Shown piece by piece: positions 29,409 through 40,870 of a stretch of 64,000 nt of DNA. Numbering within the stretch: position 1 is the first letter of the stretch; each line of letters starts with the position of its first letter. The DNA is from Pythium myriotylum (lineage: Eukaryota; Oomycota; Peronosporomycetes; Pythiales; Pythiaceae), in assembly GCA_023091665.1 (NCBI GenBank), contig JALJCQ010000012.1, positions 2,418,001 to 2,482,000 of the forward strand, in the 5' to 3' direction. The notes under the pieces were generated by a model, which saw only the letters and a list, made by a program, of their open reading frames with translations, was not told where the DNA came from and made no database searches. Both the position numbers and the translations under genes were made by a program.

Positions 29409-32400
29409 CCCAGCCGACTCTGCCTCCACCGACTTCGCCTCCCCAGCCTTCGCCATGGATTCGACCACCCCAGCTCGCATCAACAAGTTCGACGGAACCA
29501 ACTTCCACACATGGAAGTTCAAGATGCAGATGGTGCTCGAAGAACGCGACGTCTGGGAAGTTGTCTGTGGAGAGGTCAAACTCGAGCAGTGCCAGACCGA
29601 CGCGGACCGAGCCCTCTTCAAGAAGAAGTCTCGCAAGGCGCTCGCGATGATCTGTCTCGCGATGGAAGACTCGCAGCTCCCGCTGGTTCGGTCGGCGGGT
29701 GGTGCGCAAGATGCATGGTCAAGACTGGAAGAACACTTCGAGAAGAAGAGCCTTGCCAACAAGCTCTTTCTTCGTCGTCGTTTCTTCACGACCATGATGG
29801 AAGAAGGTGACGATGTGCTCACGCACATCAACAAGCTCAAGACCCTGGCGGAGCAACTCGACGCAGTCGGCGCTCCGGTCAGCGAAGACGACTTGGTGAT
29901 CACGCTTCTCGGCAGTCTCAGCGAGTCGTACCAGTTCCTCATCACGGCGTTGGAGTCGCGTGTCGACGCGCTCACGTGGGAACTCGTGACGTCTCGGCTG
30001 CTCCACGAAGACATGAAGCGCAAGGAGCAAGGTGGCGACGGAGCCACGCTTGGCCAAGCGTTCATGACAAGTGACGCGAAGCCCAAGGGCCGTGCAGTCA
30101 AGAAGACTGGCACGTGCAACTACTGCGGCAAGATCGGTCATTGGGCCGCGGAGTGCCACTCGCGTGTCAAGGACAACGGCAACGGCAACGGCAACTCCGG
30201 CGGCAACGGCAACGGCAACGGAAACGGCAACCCTCGGCAACGGTTCCAGCGAGCGAACCTTGCGCGAGATGAAGACCCCGGCGAGTACCTGTTCTCGGTC
30301 GGGAAGACCCAAGGCAAGTCGAGTCAATCCACGGCGTGGTTGGTCGACTCGGGTGCGACTCAGCACATGTCGCGAACCAAGCAGTTCATGATGAACTACA
30401 AGAAGATTGACCCAGTCGACGTGCATCTGGCCGATGATGGCACGGTCCAAGCAGTTGGCGTGGGAGACATTCTCATGTCGATGAAGACTCCAAGCAGTGT
30501 CAAGAAGGGTTTGCTCACCAACGTGTGGCATATCCCCAAGCTCAGCCGCAACCTGTTCTCGGTCGGAAGATTCACGGAGGACGTTGCTCCCGTGACGTTC
30601 GACAAGGACGGTTGCTTTGTCATGCTGAAGGGCGCCAAGCGGACCATCGGCACTCGAATCGGCAAGGGTCTGTTCAAGCTCAACATGTCTCCAGTGTCGA
30701 CTGAAGCAGCCCACGCCGCCAGTACAAGACGAGGTCGCGCCATGTCCAAGTCGTACCTGTGGCACCTCCGACTCGGTCACATCGGCTTCAGCGGACTCGA
30801 AGCCATCGTCAAGAAGGACCTCGCCGACGGACTCGACATTGGGTCTGTGCAGGAATGGGAGGTCTGTGAAGGCTGTGCACTCGGCAAGCTGACTCGCGTC
30901 AAGTTCCAGTCGGGCACGACCAAGCGGTCTGCGAATCTGCTTGACGTCGTGTACAGCGATGTGGCCGGCCCCATGAAGACTCCGACTTTCGGCGGCATGA
31001 AGTACTTTGCCACCTTCACCGACGACAAGTCTCGACTGTGCAAGTTGTACCTGATGCGGTCCAAGGACGAAGTCTACGACAAGTTCGTCGAGTTCGTCAA
31101 CTGGGCCGAGAACCAAACCGGTCGTCGAGTCAAGGTGCTTCGAACCGACGGCGGCGGCGAGTACCAGTCGGCCAAGCTTGCCAAGTTCTGCCGCAAGCGT
31201 GGCATCGAGCACGACGTCACGCCGCCATACACGCCTCAGTTGAACGGTGTGGCGGAGCGCATGAACCGAACCATCGGTGAGTGTGGGCGTTGCAAGCTCC
31301 ACCATGCCAACTTGTCCGACAAGTACTGGGGCGAAGCCGTCATGACTGCAGTCGAAGTTCGCAACCGACTTCCGACCCGCGCTCAAGACTTGTACAAGTC
31401 GCCGTACGAAGAATGGTACGGGAAGAAGCCCTTGCTCGCCAACTTCAAGGTGTTCGGCTGCCATGCGTACGTCCACGTGCCCAAGGAGAAGCGGTCGAAG
31501 TTCGACGCCCGAGCCATCTTGTGTCGGTTCCTCGGCTACTCGGACCACGAGAAGGCGTATCGGTTTGAAGAAATCGCAACCGGCCGGATCGTCATCAGTC
31601 GAGACGCGCAGTTCATGGAAGACACGTTCGACGATGGCAAGCGCGAAGAACCCTGGAGCAAGTCCGTCGAGTTCCGCGACGATGAAGATGATGAAGATCA
31701 AGATGAAGCAACCGACAACCAAGATGATGAAGACATGGGTGAGCAGCCAGCCTCACCAGCACCAAGTCAGCGCAGCTACGAGCGACCGGAGTGGCAACAG
31801 GGCCAGCGGTCGCAGCGTCCAGCAGCACCAGCATCGGCCCAGCAGCCGAATGTCGACTACGCACCAGGGTCCAAGCGCCACTCTCGCACGCACTCGCTCG
31901 AGAACCTGGCTGAACCGCCAGTTGAGAAGCGCTACGGACGGGTTGGACGCACAAGTGGTGCGACTCCACCACCCACGCAAGGTCCAAGGACATCGCTCGA
32001 AGATCTGTCTGCACTGCTCACGTCGATCGAAGAGGAAGGCGTAGAAGATGAAGACGAAGAAGGCGAAGACGTGCAAGAACAAGGGGGAGAAGATCAAGAC
32101 CACGAAGAGTTTGCTCTCGTCGTGAATTCAGGGGAGAGTTGCCGACATCGTTCAAGTCGGCGATGGAATCCGACGACGCCAGCAACTGGAAGGAAGCCTC
32201 CGACTCCGAGCTCGAGTCGCTCAAGAAGAACGAAACCTGGGATCTTGTCCCTTTGCCAGCCGGTCGCAAGGCCATCACCAGCAAGTGGGTGTTCAAGGTC
32301 AAGTGTGGTGAAGTGAGGTCGAGGTGAAGAAGCCAGGACGACGACGACTTATCCGGATGGCTTATCCGGACGGCTCACCCGGGCGGCCTACCCGGACGGC

Positions 32401-35038
32401 TTACCCGGACGGCTTACCCGGACGGCTTACCCAGACGGCTTACCCAGACAGCTTACCCGGATGGCTTGTGCTCGGATGGCTTATGCTCGGATGGCTCGTC
32501 CAGACGGCTTACCCGGACGGCTTACCCAGACGGCTTACCCGGACGGCTTATCAAGCCGTCAAGGATGAGATGGGACAGTACATCCCACCGTCTGTTTTGA
32601 GATCGGGCGGCCGTATGCGCAAGCAGCTGTTGAAGTCAGTGTGAGCCCACGTGGAAGCACGTCAGAATCATGGGAATGACCCGACGAGAAGGTGTATGCG
32701 CAAACAGTCGGGGGAATGTGAGGTCAGGAGAGCTCGGCAGCCTCCAAGTGAAGCATGATCATTGAAGGATGGTGATATAAACGGCACGGTAGGTAGGGTA
32801 GGGTAGGACTTTGCATTTTTAGGTTTGTAATTCAGTACCGAATTTCCCTTCGTCTGCTCAAGTCTCCCCCCCCCGTCACGATTGCTAGGCTCGTGACGTT
32901 AAAGTCTGTGGTCAGAGTTGACCCAAGCTGCTTCCAAGTCGAGGAAGCAACCCCCAAGAGTGGCGAAGCCCTTCTGAACTTGGCAGAAGGCACACCGGCA
33001 AGTGGCAAGCCCCTAGTGAAGCCGGCACCAGGGCACGATTGCGTTTGCGAGTCCTCTCGCAGCCAGTCACAGACTTCTCGCAAGCCATCCGGACTTCTCG
33101 CAAGCCGTCACGGACTTCTCGCAAGCCGTCCGGACTTCTCGTGAGCGATCAAGAAGTCTGACCAAGACGTCCGGCAGGATCTTGCAGGTTCTGTTCGGCA
33201 GGAAGGCGTAGGCGTTTGCGCACGGCGCGAAGCTTACTAGAAGGCATCAGCAGGGTTGTTGGGTCACGACACTCTGTGTAGGAAGGCGGTATTTTGTGCG
33301 CAATATACGTGCTGTATCAGTGACACCCCGTTTGAGTCTGTGGATCGAAGTATCTCTACAGGCTCGCCCTCCTTTCCCTACGGCAAGACAGGCCCACATC
33401 TCTCACGACAACGGTTCGCTCGTCAGCGAGTAATCGAGCGTGAACGACAGTGGATTCCGCGGTTCCTCGAACTTAGTGGATATTTCTGGCTCTTGTTTTC
33501 TGGACGTCGAGGGGACCCGAGTTCTGAGCCGTCTCGCTGAGGCTTGAACAATTTTCGGACCCACCTCACGACACAAGGAAACCGCCGAAGGACTCGTCGA
33601 GCGGTACAAGGCTCGACTCGTTGCCAATGGGTTCCTGCAGAAGTACGGCATCGACTTCGAAGAGACATTCGCACCCGTCGCCAAGTTCACGTCGATCCGC
33701 ACCATCCTCAGCATCGCCGCTCGACACAAGCTCATGATCCATCAGATGGATGTCAAGACGGCGTTCCTGAACGGCAACCTCGACGAAGAAATCTACATGA
33801 AGCAGCCCGAAGGCTTCGTCGACCAGCGCCACCCCGACTACGTGTGCAAGCTCAAGCGCTCGCTCTACGGTCTCAAGCAGTCGCCACGCATGTGGAACCA
33901 GACCATCGACGCCTTCATGCGCAAGGTCGGCTTCACCAAGTGCGAGATGGACCACTGCGTGTACGTCAAGCGGAGCGGCTCAGCGATGATCTTCGTCGTG
34001 ATCTACGTCGACGACCTCATCCTCGCCTGCAACAGCCTCGAGTTGCTCACGGCGACCAAGCGTGCACTCAGCGAACGCTTCGAGATGTCCGACCTCGGCG
34101 AACTCAAGTACTGCCTCGGCATGGAAGTTGATCAAGACCCCAAGTCCGGCGACGTGACCATGCGGCAGACCAAGTTCCTGCAGTCGATCCTGACCAAGTT
34201 CGGCATGCAAGACTGCAAACCAGTGAGGACTCCTCAAGACCCCGGACTCAAGCTGACCAAGGCCATGTGCGAAGGTGGTTGCAAGCACGAAGACACCATG
34301 AAGAACGTGCCGTACCGAAGTGCAGTCGGCGCACTCATGTACCTCATGGTCGGCACTCGACCAGACCTCGCAGCGGCAGTCGGCACACTCAGCCAGTTCG
34401 CCGCGGACCCGTGTCCAACACATTGGCAAGCTCTCAAGCGTGTGCTCCGGTATCTGCAAGCGACTCCGACGTACGGCCTGCAGTTCTCGGCATCGAACGA
34501 CGGAAGACTGGTCGGCTACTCCGACGCCGACTGGGCTGGCGACATCGAGTCACGTCGAAGCACCAGCGGCTACGTGTTCATGCTCAACGGCGGATGCATC
34601 AGCTGGCGCAGCAAGAAGCAGCGAACTGTCGCCCTCTCCTCGACCGAAGCAGAGTACATGGCTCTATCGGAAGCGATCCAAGAAGCCGTGTGGCTCAAGG
34701 CGTTCCTGTGCGAACTCGGCGAAGTTGCAAGCGACCAAGCGCTCACGGTGTACGAAGACAACCAAGGTGCGATCGCGTTGGCCAAGAACCCCGAGTTCCA
34801 CAAGCGCACCAAGCACATCGACATTCGCTACCACTTCGTTCGTGAGAAGGTCGAGGACGGCCAAGTGTCTCTCCAGTATTGCCCGACCCAAGACATGCTT
34901 GCCGACATCATGACCAAGCCGATCCCCACTGTCCAGTTCGACGTGCTCCGCACCAAGCTCGGTGTTCAAGACGCAGTCGAGTCGAGGGGGAGTGTTGAAG
35001 ATGATGCGCCTCGAACCCAGCGTCATCATTCCAGTTGA
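29398..35038 (+). pseudogene. Copia copy B gag-pol, frameshifted and interrupted
   Basis: From the PBS ATG the frame is open to 32316 (972 aa). It encodes Gag, a CCHC knuckle ([14 protein letters not shown], 240-253), an Asn-Gly tract (short form), aspartic protease (D317-S-G), GAG-pre-integrase (about 456) and integrase with D521, D584 and E620 (D-x62-D-x35-E). The last 48 residues are out of frame owing to the one-base loss shared with A and C. The solo-LTR-like insertion (32304-33573) follows. RT and RNase H resume at 33575 and end at 35038, inside LTR2. Integrase has SDKYWGEA, the A-C type. The gene would make a Gag-PR-IN protein but no continuous polyprotein. Confidence 0.9.
32304..33573 (+). 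mobile_element. Solo-LTR-like insertion in copy B
   Basis: Same site, flanking CAAG and length (1,270 bp) as in copy A, offset by 5,958 bp. Identical position in A, B and C means one insertion followed by duplication, not three insertions. Confidence 0.8.
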
Positions 35039-35351
35039 AGCTCGGCAGTTGAAGCTCGGCTGTAGAAGATTCTCCTGCAGAAGATTCTCCGTGGAAGATT
35101 CGACATGTGGAAGATTCGACATGTGGAAGATTCTCCGTCTGGTTCTGGTTTGAATCCAGTGCCACCCATCGACTTCGTTGAAGTATCCACGAAGTCACTT
35201 CATGTTTGCATATGTTTACGATAGGTAGGACATACATTTGATTATGGTAGCGTAGGACACACACAGACGGCTTAGAGGTAGCAGTAGCGAACTAAGTCCC
35301 GATCAATTCACTTTGCATTTTGCATCCCACCAACCAAGCGACCTTCCAACA
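34993..35351 (+). repeat. Copia LTR2 (359 bp), shared by copies B and C
   Basis: Same TGTTG...CAACA ends, PPT (34979-34992) and PBS (35352-35366). Variant type identical to LTR1 (CACTTCATG, ATGGTAGCG). HSE-like units are at 35065, 35080, 35094, 35110 and 35126. Confidence 0.93.
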
Positions 35352-35355
35352 GGTT

Positions 35356-38300
35356 ATGAGCCCAAGCCCAGCCGACTCTGCCTCCACCGACTTCGCCTCC
35401 CCAGCCTTCGCCATGGATTCGACCACCCCAGCTCGCATCAACAAGTTCGACGGAACCAACTTCCACACATGGAAGTTCAAGATGCAGATGGTGCTCGAAG
35501 AACGCGACGTCTGGGAAGTTGTCTGTGGAGAGGTCAAACTCGAGCAGTGCCAGACCGACGCGGACCGAGCCCTCTTCAAGAAGAAGTCTCGCAAGGCGCT
35601 CGCGATGATCTGTCTCGCGATGGAAGACTCGCAGCTCCCGCTGGTTCGGTCGGCGGGTGGTGCGCAAGATGCATGGTCAAGACTGGAAGAACACTTCGAG
35701 AAGAAGAGCCTTGCCAACAAGCTCTTTCTTCGTCGTCGTTTCTTCACGACCATGATGGAAGAAGGTGACGATGTGCTCACGCACATCAACAAGCTCAAGA
35801 CCCTGGCGGAGCAACTCGACGCAGTCGGCGCTCCGGTCAGCGAAGACGACTTGGTGATCACGCTTCTCGGCAGTCTCAGCGAGTCGTACCAGTTCCTCAT
35901 CACGGCGTTGGAGTCGCGTGTCGACGCGCTCACGTGGGAACTCGTGACGTCTCGGCTGCTCCACGAAGACATGAAGCGCAAGGAGCAAGGTGGCGACGGA
36001 GCCACGCTTGGCCAAGCGTTCATGACAAGTGACGCGAAGCCCAAGGGCCGTGCAGTCAAGAAGACTGGCACGTGCAACTACTGCGGCAAGATCGGTCATT
36101 GGGCCGCGGAGTGCCACTCGCGTGTCAAGGACAACGGCAACGGCAACGGCAACTCCGGCGGCAACGGCAACGGCAACGGAAACGGCAACCCTCGGCAACG
36201 GTTCCAGCGAGCGAACCTTGCGCGAGATGAAGACCCCGGCGAGTACCTGTTCTCGGTCGGGAAGACCCAAGGCAAGTCGAGTCAATCCACGGCGTGGTTG
36301 GTCGACTCGGGTGCGACTCAGCACATGTCGCGAACCAAGCAGTTCATGATGAACTACAAGAAGATTGACCCAGTCGACGTGCATCTGGCCGATGATGGCA
36401 CGGTCCAAGCAGTTGGCGTGGGAGACATTCTCATGTCGATGAAGACTCCAAGCAGTGTCAAGAAGGGTTTGCTCACCAACGTGTGGCATATCCCCAAGCT
36501 CAGCCGCAACCTGTTCTCGGTCGGAAGATTCACGGAGGACGTTGCTCCCGTGACGTTCGACAAGGACGGTTGCTTCGTCGTGCTCAAGGGCGCCAAGCGG
36601 ACCATCGGCACTCGTATCGGCAAGGGTCTGTTCAAGCTCAACATGTCTCCAGTGTCGACTGAAGCAGCCCACGCCGCCAGTACAAGACGAGGTCGCGCCA
36701 TGTCCAAGTCGTACCTGTGGCACCTCCGACTCGGTCACATCGGCTTCAGCGGACTCGAAGCCATCGTCAAGAAGGACCTCGCCGACGGACTCGACATTGG
36801 GTCTGTGCAGGAATGGGAGGTCTGTGAAGGCTGTGCACTCGGCAAGCTGACTCGCGTCAAGTTCCAGTCGGGCACGACCAAGCGGTCTGCGAATCTGCTT
36901 GACGTCGTGTACAGCGATGTGGCCGGCCCCATGAAGACTCCGACTTTCGGCGGCATGAAGTACTTTGCCACCTTCACCGACGACAAGTCTCGACTGTGCA
37001 AGTTGTACCTGATGCGGTCCAAGGACGAAGTCTACGACAAGTTCGTCGAGTTCGTCAACTGGGCCGAGAACCAAACCGGTCGTCGAGTCAAGGTGCTTCG
37101 AACCGACGGCGGCGGCGAGTACCAGTCGGCCAAGCTTGCCAAGTTCTGCCGCAAGCGTGGCATCGAGCACGACGTCACGCCGCCATACACGCCTCAGTTG
37201 AACGGTGTGGCGGAGCGCATGAACCGAACCATCGGTGAGTGTGGGCGTTGCAAGCTCCACCATGCCAACTTGTCCGACAAGTACTGGGGCGAAGCCGTCA
37301 TGACTGCAGTCGAAGTTCGCAACCGACTTCCGACCCGCGCTCAAGACTTGTACAAGTCGCCGTACGAAGAATGGTACGGGAAGAAGCCCTTGCTCGCCAA
37401 CTTCAAGGTGTTCGGCTGCCATGCGTACGTCCACGTGCCCAAGGAGAAGCGGTCGAAGTTCGACGCCCGAGCCATCTTGTGTCGGTTCCTCGGCTACTCG
37501 GACCACGAGAAGGCGTATCGGTTTGAAGAAATCGCAACCGGCCGGATCGTCATCAGTCGAGACGCGCAGTTCATGGAAGACACGTTCGACGATGGCAAGC
37601 GCGAAGAACCCTGGAGCAAGTCCGTCGAGTTCCGCGACGATGAAGATGATGAAGATCAAGATGAAGCAACCGACAACCAAGATGATGAAGACATGGGTGA
37701 GCAGCCAGCCTCACCAGCACCAAGTCAGCGCAGCTACGAGCGACCGGAGTGGCAACAGGGCCAGCGGTCGCAGCGTCCAGCAGCACCAGCATCGGCCCAG
37801 CAGCCGAATGTCGACTACGCACCAGGGTCCAAGCGCCACTCTCGCACGCACTCGCTCGAGAACCTGGCTGAACCGCCAGTTGAGAAGCGCTACGGACGGG
37901 TTGGACGCACAAGTGGTGCGACTCCACCACCCACGCAAGGTCCAAGGACATCGCTCGAAGATCTGTCTGCACTGCTCACGTCGATCGAAGAGGAAGGCGT
38001 AGAAAATGAAGACGAAGAAGGCGAAGACGTGCAAGAACAAGGGGGAGAAGATCAAGACCACGAAGAGTTTGCTCTCGTCGTGAATTCAGGGGAGAGTTGC
38101 CGACATCGTTCAAGTCGGCGATGGAATCCGACGACGCCAGCAACTGGAAGGAAGCCTCCGACTCCGAGCTCGAGTCGCTCAAGAAGAACGAAACCTGGGA
38201 TCTTGTCCCTTTGCCAGCCGGTCGCAAGGCCATCACCAGCAAGTGGGTGTTCAAGGTCAAGTGTGGTGAAGTGAGGTCGAGGTGAAGAAGCCAGGACGAC

Positions 38301-40553
38301 GACGACTTATCCGGATGGCTTATCCGGACGGCTCACCCGGGCGGCCTACCCGGACGGCTTACCCGGACGGCTTACCCGGACGGCTTACCCAGACGGCTTA
38401 CCCAGACAGCTTACCCGGATGGCTTGTGCTCGGATGGCTTATGCTCGGATGGCTCGTCCAGACGGCTTACCCGGACGGCTTACCCAGACGGCTTACCCGG
38501 ACGGCTTATCAAGCCGTCAAGGATGAGCTAGTGAAGCCGGCACCAGGGCACGATTGCGTTTGCGAGTCCTCTCGCAGCCAGTCACAGACTTCTCGCAAGC
38601 CATCCGGACTTCTCGCAAGCCGTCACGGACTTCTCGCAAGCCGTCCGGACTTCTCGTGAGCGATCAAGAAGTCTGACCAAGACGTCCGGCAGGATCTTGC
38701 AGGTTCTGTTCGGCAGGAAGGCGTAGGCGTTTGCGCACGGCGCGAAGCTTACTAGAAGGCATCAGCAGGGTTGTTGGGTCACGACACTCTGTGTAGGAAG
38801 GCGGTATTTTGTGCGCAATATACGTGCTGTATCAGTGACACCCCGTTTGAGTCTGTGGATCGAAGTATCTCTACAGGCTCGCCCTCCTTTCCCTACGGCA
38901 AGACAGGCCCACATCTCTCACGACAACGGTTCGCTCGTCAGCGAGTAATCGAGCGTGAACGACAGTGGATTCCGCGGTTCCTCGAACTTAGTGGATATTT
39001 CTGGCTCTTGTTTTCTGGACGTCGAGGGGACCCGAGTTCTGAGCCGTCTCGCTGAGGCTTGAACAATTTTCGGACCCACCTCACGACACAAGGAAACCGC
39101 CGAAGGACTCGTCGAGCGGTACAAGGCTCGACTCGTTGCCAATGGGTTCCTGCAGAAGTACGGCATCGACTTCGAAGAGACATTCGCACCCGTCGCCAAG
39201 TTCACGTCGATCCGCACCATCCTCAGCATCGCCGCTCGACACAAGCTCATGATCCATCAGATGGATGTCAAGACGGCGTTCCTGAACGGCAACCTCGACG
39301 AAGAAATCTACATGAAGCAGCCCGAAGGCTTCGTCGACCAGCGCCACCCCGACTACGTGTGCAAGCTCAAGCGCTCGCTCTACGGTCTCAAGCAGTCGCC
39401 ACGCATGTGGAACCAGACCATCGACGCCTTCATGCGCAAGGTCGGCTTCACCAAGTGCGAGATGGACCACTGCGTGTACGTCAAGCGGAGCGGCTCAGCG
39501 ATGATCTTCGTCGTGATCTACGTCGACGACCTCATCCTCGCCTGCAACAGCCTCGAGTTGCTCACGGCGACCAAGCGTGCACTCAGCGAACGCTTCGAGA
39601 TGTCCGACCTCGGCGAACTCAAGTACTGCCTCGGCATGGAAGTTGATCAAGACCCCAAGTCCGGCGACGTGACCATGCGGCAGACCAAGTTCCTGCAGTC
39701 GATCCTGACCAAGTTCGGCATGCAAGACTGCAAACCAGTGAGGACTCCTCAAGACCCCGGACTCAAGCTGACCAAGGCCATGTGCGAAGGTGGTTGCAAG
39801 CACGAAGACACCATGAAGAACGTGCCGTACCGAAGTGCAGTCGGCGCACTGATGTACCTCATGGTCGGCACTCGACCAGACCTCGCAGCGGCAGTCGGCA
39901 CACTCAGCCAGTTCGCCGCGGACCCGTGTCCAACACATTGGCAAGCTCTCAAGCGTGTGCTCCGGTATCTGCAAGCGACTCCGACGTACGGCCTGCAGTT
40001 CTCGGCATCGAACGACGGAAGACTGGTCGGCTACTCCGACGCCGACTGGGCTGGCGACATCGAGTCACGTCGAAGCACCAGCGGCTACGTGTTCATGCTC
40101 AACGGCGGATGCATCAGCTGGCGCAGCAAGAAGCAGCGAACTGTCGCCCTCTCCTCGACCGAAGCAGAGTACATGGCTCTATCGGAAGCGATCCAAGAAG
40201 CCGTGTGGCTCAAGGCGTTCCTGTGCGAACTCGGCGAAGTTGCAAGCGACCAAGCGCTCACGGTGTACGAAGACAACCAAGGTGCGATCGCGTTGGCCAA
40301 GAACCCCGAGTTCCACAAGCGCACCAAGCACATCGACATTCGCTACCACTTCGTTCGTGAGAAGGTCGAGGACGGCCAAGTGTCTCTCCAGTATTGCCCG
40401 ACCCAAGACATGCTTGCCGACATCATGACCAAGCCGATCCCCACTGTCCAGTTCGACGTGCTCCGCACCAAGCTCGGTGTTCAAGACGCAGTCGAGTCGA
40501 GGGGGAGTGTTGAAGATGATGCGCCTCGAACCCAGCGTCATCATTCCAGTTGA
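35356..40553 (+). pseudogene. Copia copy C gag-pol, frameshifted and interrupted
   Basis: Organisation as in copy B: open from 35356 to 38274, then the same frameshift and nested insertion, then RT/RNase H from 39090 to 40553. Private differences include CFVVLKG instead of CFVMLKG after the protease and Glu-Asn-Glu instead of Glu-Asp-Glu in the acidic linker. The nested insertion lost 443 bp. Its downstream LTR3 differs from LTR1 and LTR2, so a recombination point lies near its 3' end. Confidence 0.9.
38262..39088 (+). mobile_element. Internally deleted solo-LTR-like insertion in copy C
   Basis: Same termini as in A and B but only 827 bp. 443 bp are missing between GGATGAG (about 38527) and CTAGTGAAG, removing the TATA-like box and promoter motif. 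The deletion must postdate the duplication that made B and C. Confidence 0.8.
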
Positions 40554-40866
40554 AGCTCGGCAGTTGAAGCTCGGCTGTAGAAGATTCTCCTGCAGAAGAT
40601 TCTCCGTGGAAGATTCGACATGTGGAAGATTCGACATGTGGAAGATTCTCCGTCTGGTTCTGGTTTGAATCCAGTGCCACCCATCGACTTCGTTGAAGTA
40701 TCCACGAAGTCAGTTTATGTTTGCATATGTTTACGATAGGTAGGACATACATTTGATTATGGCAGCGTAGGACACACACAGACGGCTTAGAGGTAGCAGT
40801 AGCGAACTAAGTCCCGATCAATTCACTTTGCATTTTGCATCCCACCAACCAAGCGACCTTCCAACA
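40508..40866 (+). repeat. Copia LTR3 (359 bp), between copies C and D
   Basis: Ends, PPT (40494-40507) and PBS (40867-40881) are intact. It carries CAGTTTATG and ATGGCAGCG, variants otherwise seen in the two inverted LTRs (44952-45309 and 54239-54596). HSE-like units begin at 40580. Confidence 0.93.
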
Positions 40867-40870
40867 GGTT

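Noticed and set aside
29719..31722. 667-codon reverse-strand ORF, repeated antisense to pol in most copies
   Set aside because: It mirrors gag-pol exactly, has no recognisable domain, and recurs only because the DNA is duplicated. GC-rich codon use in pol leaves the antisense frame free of stops.
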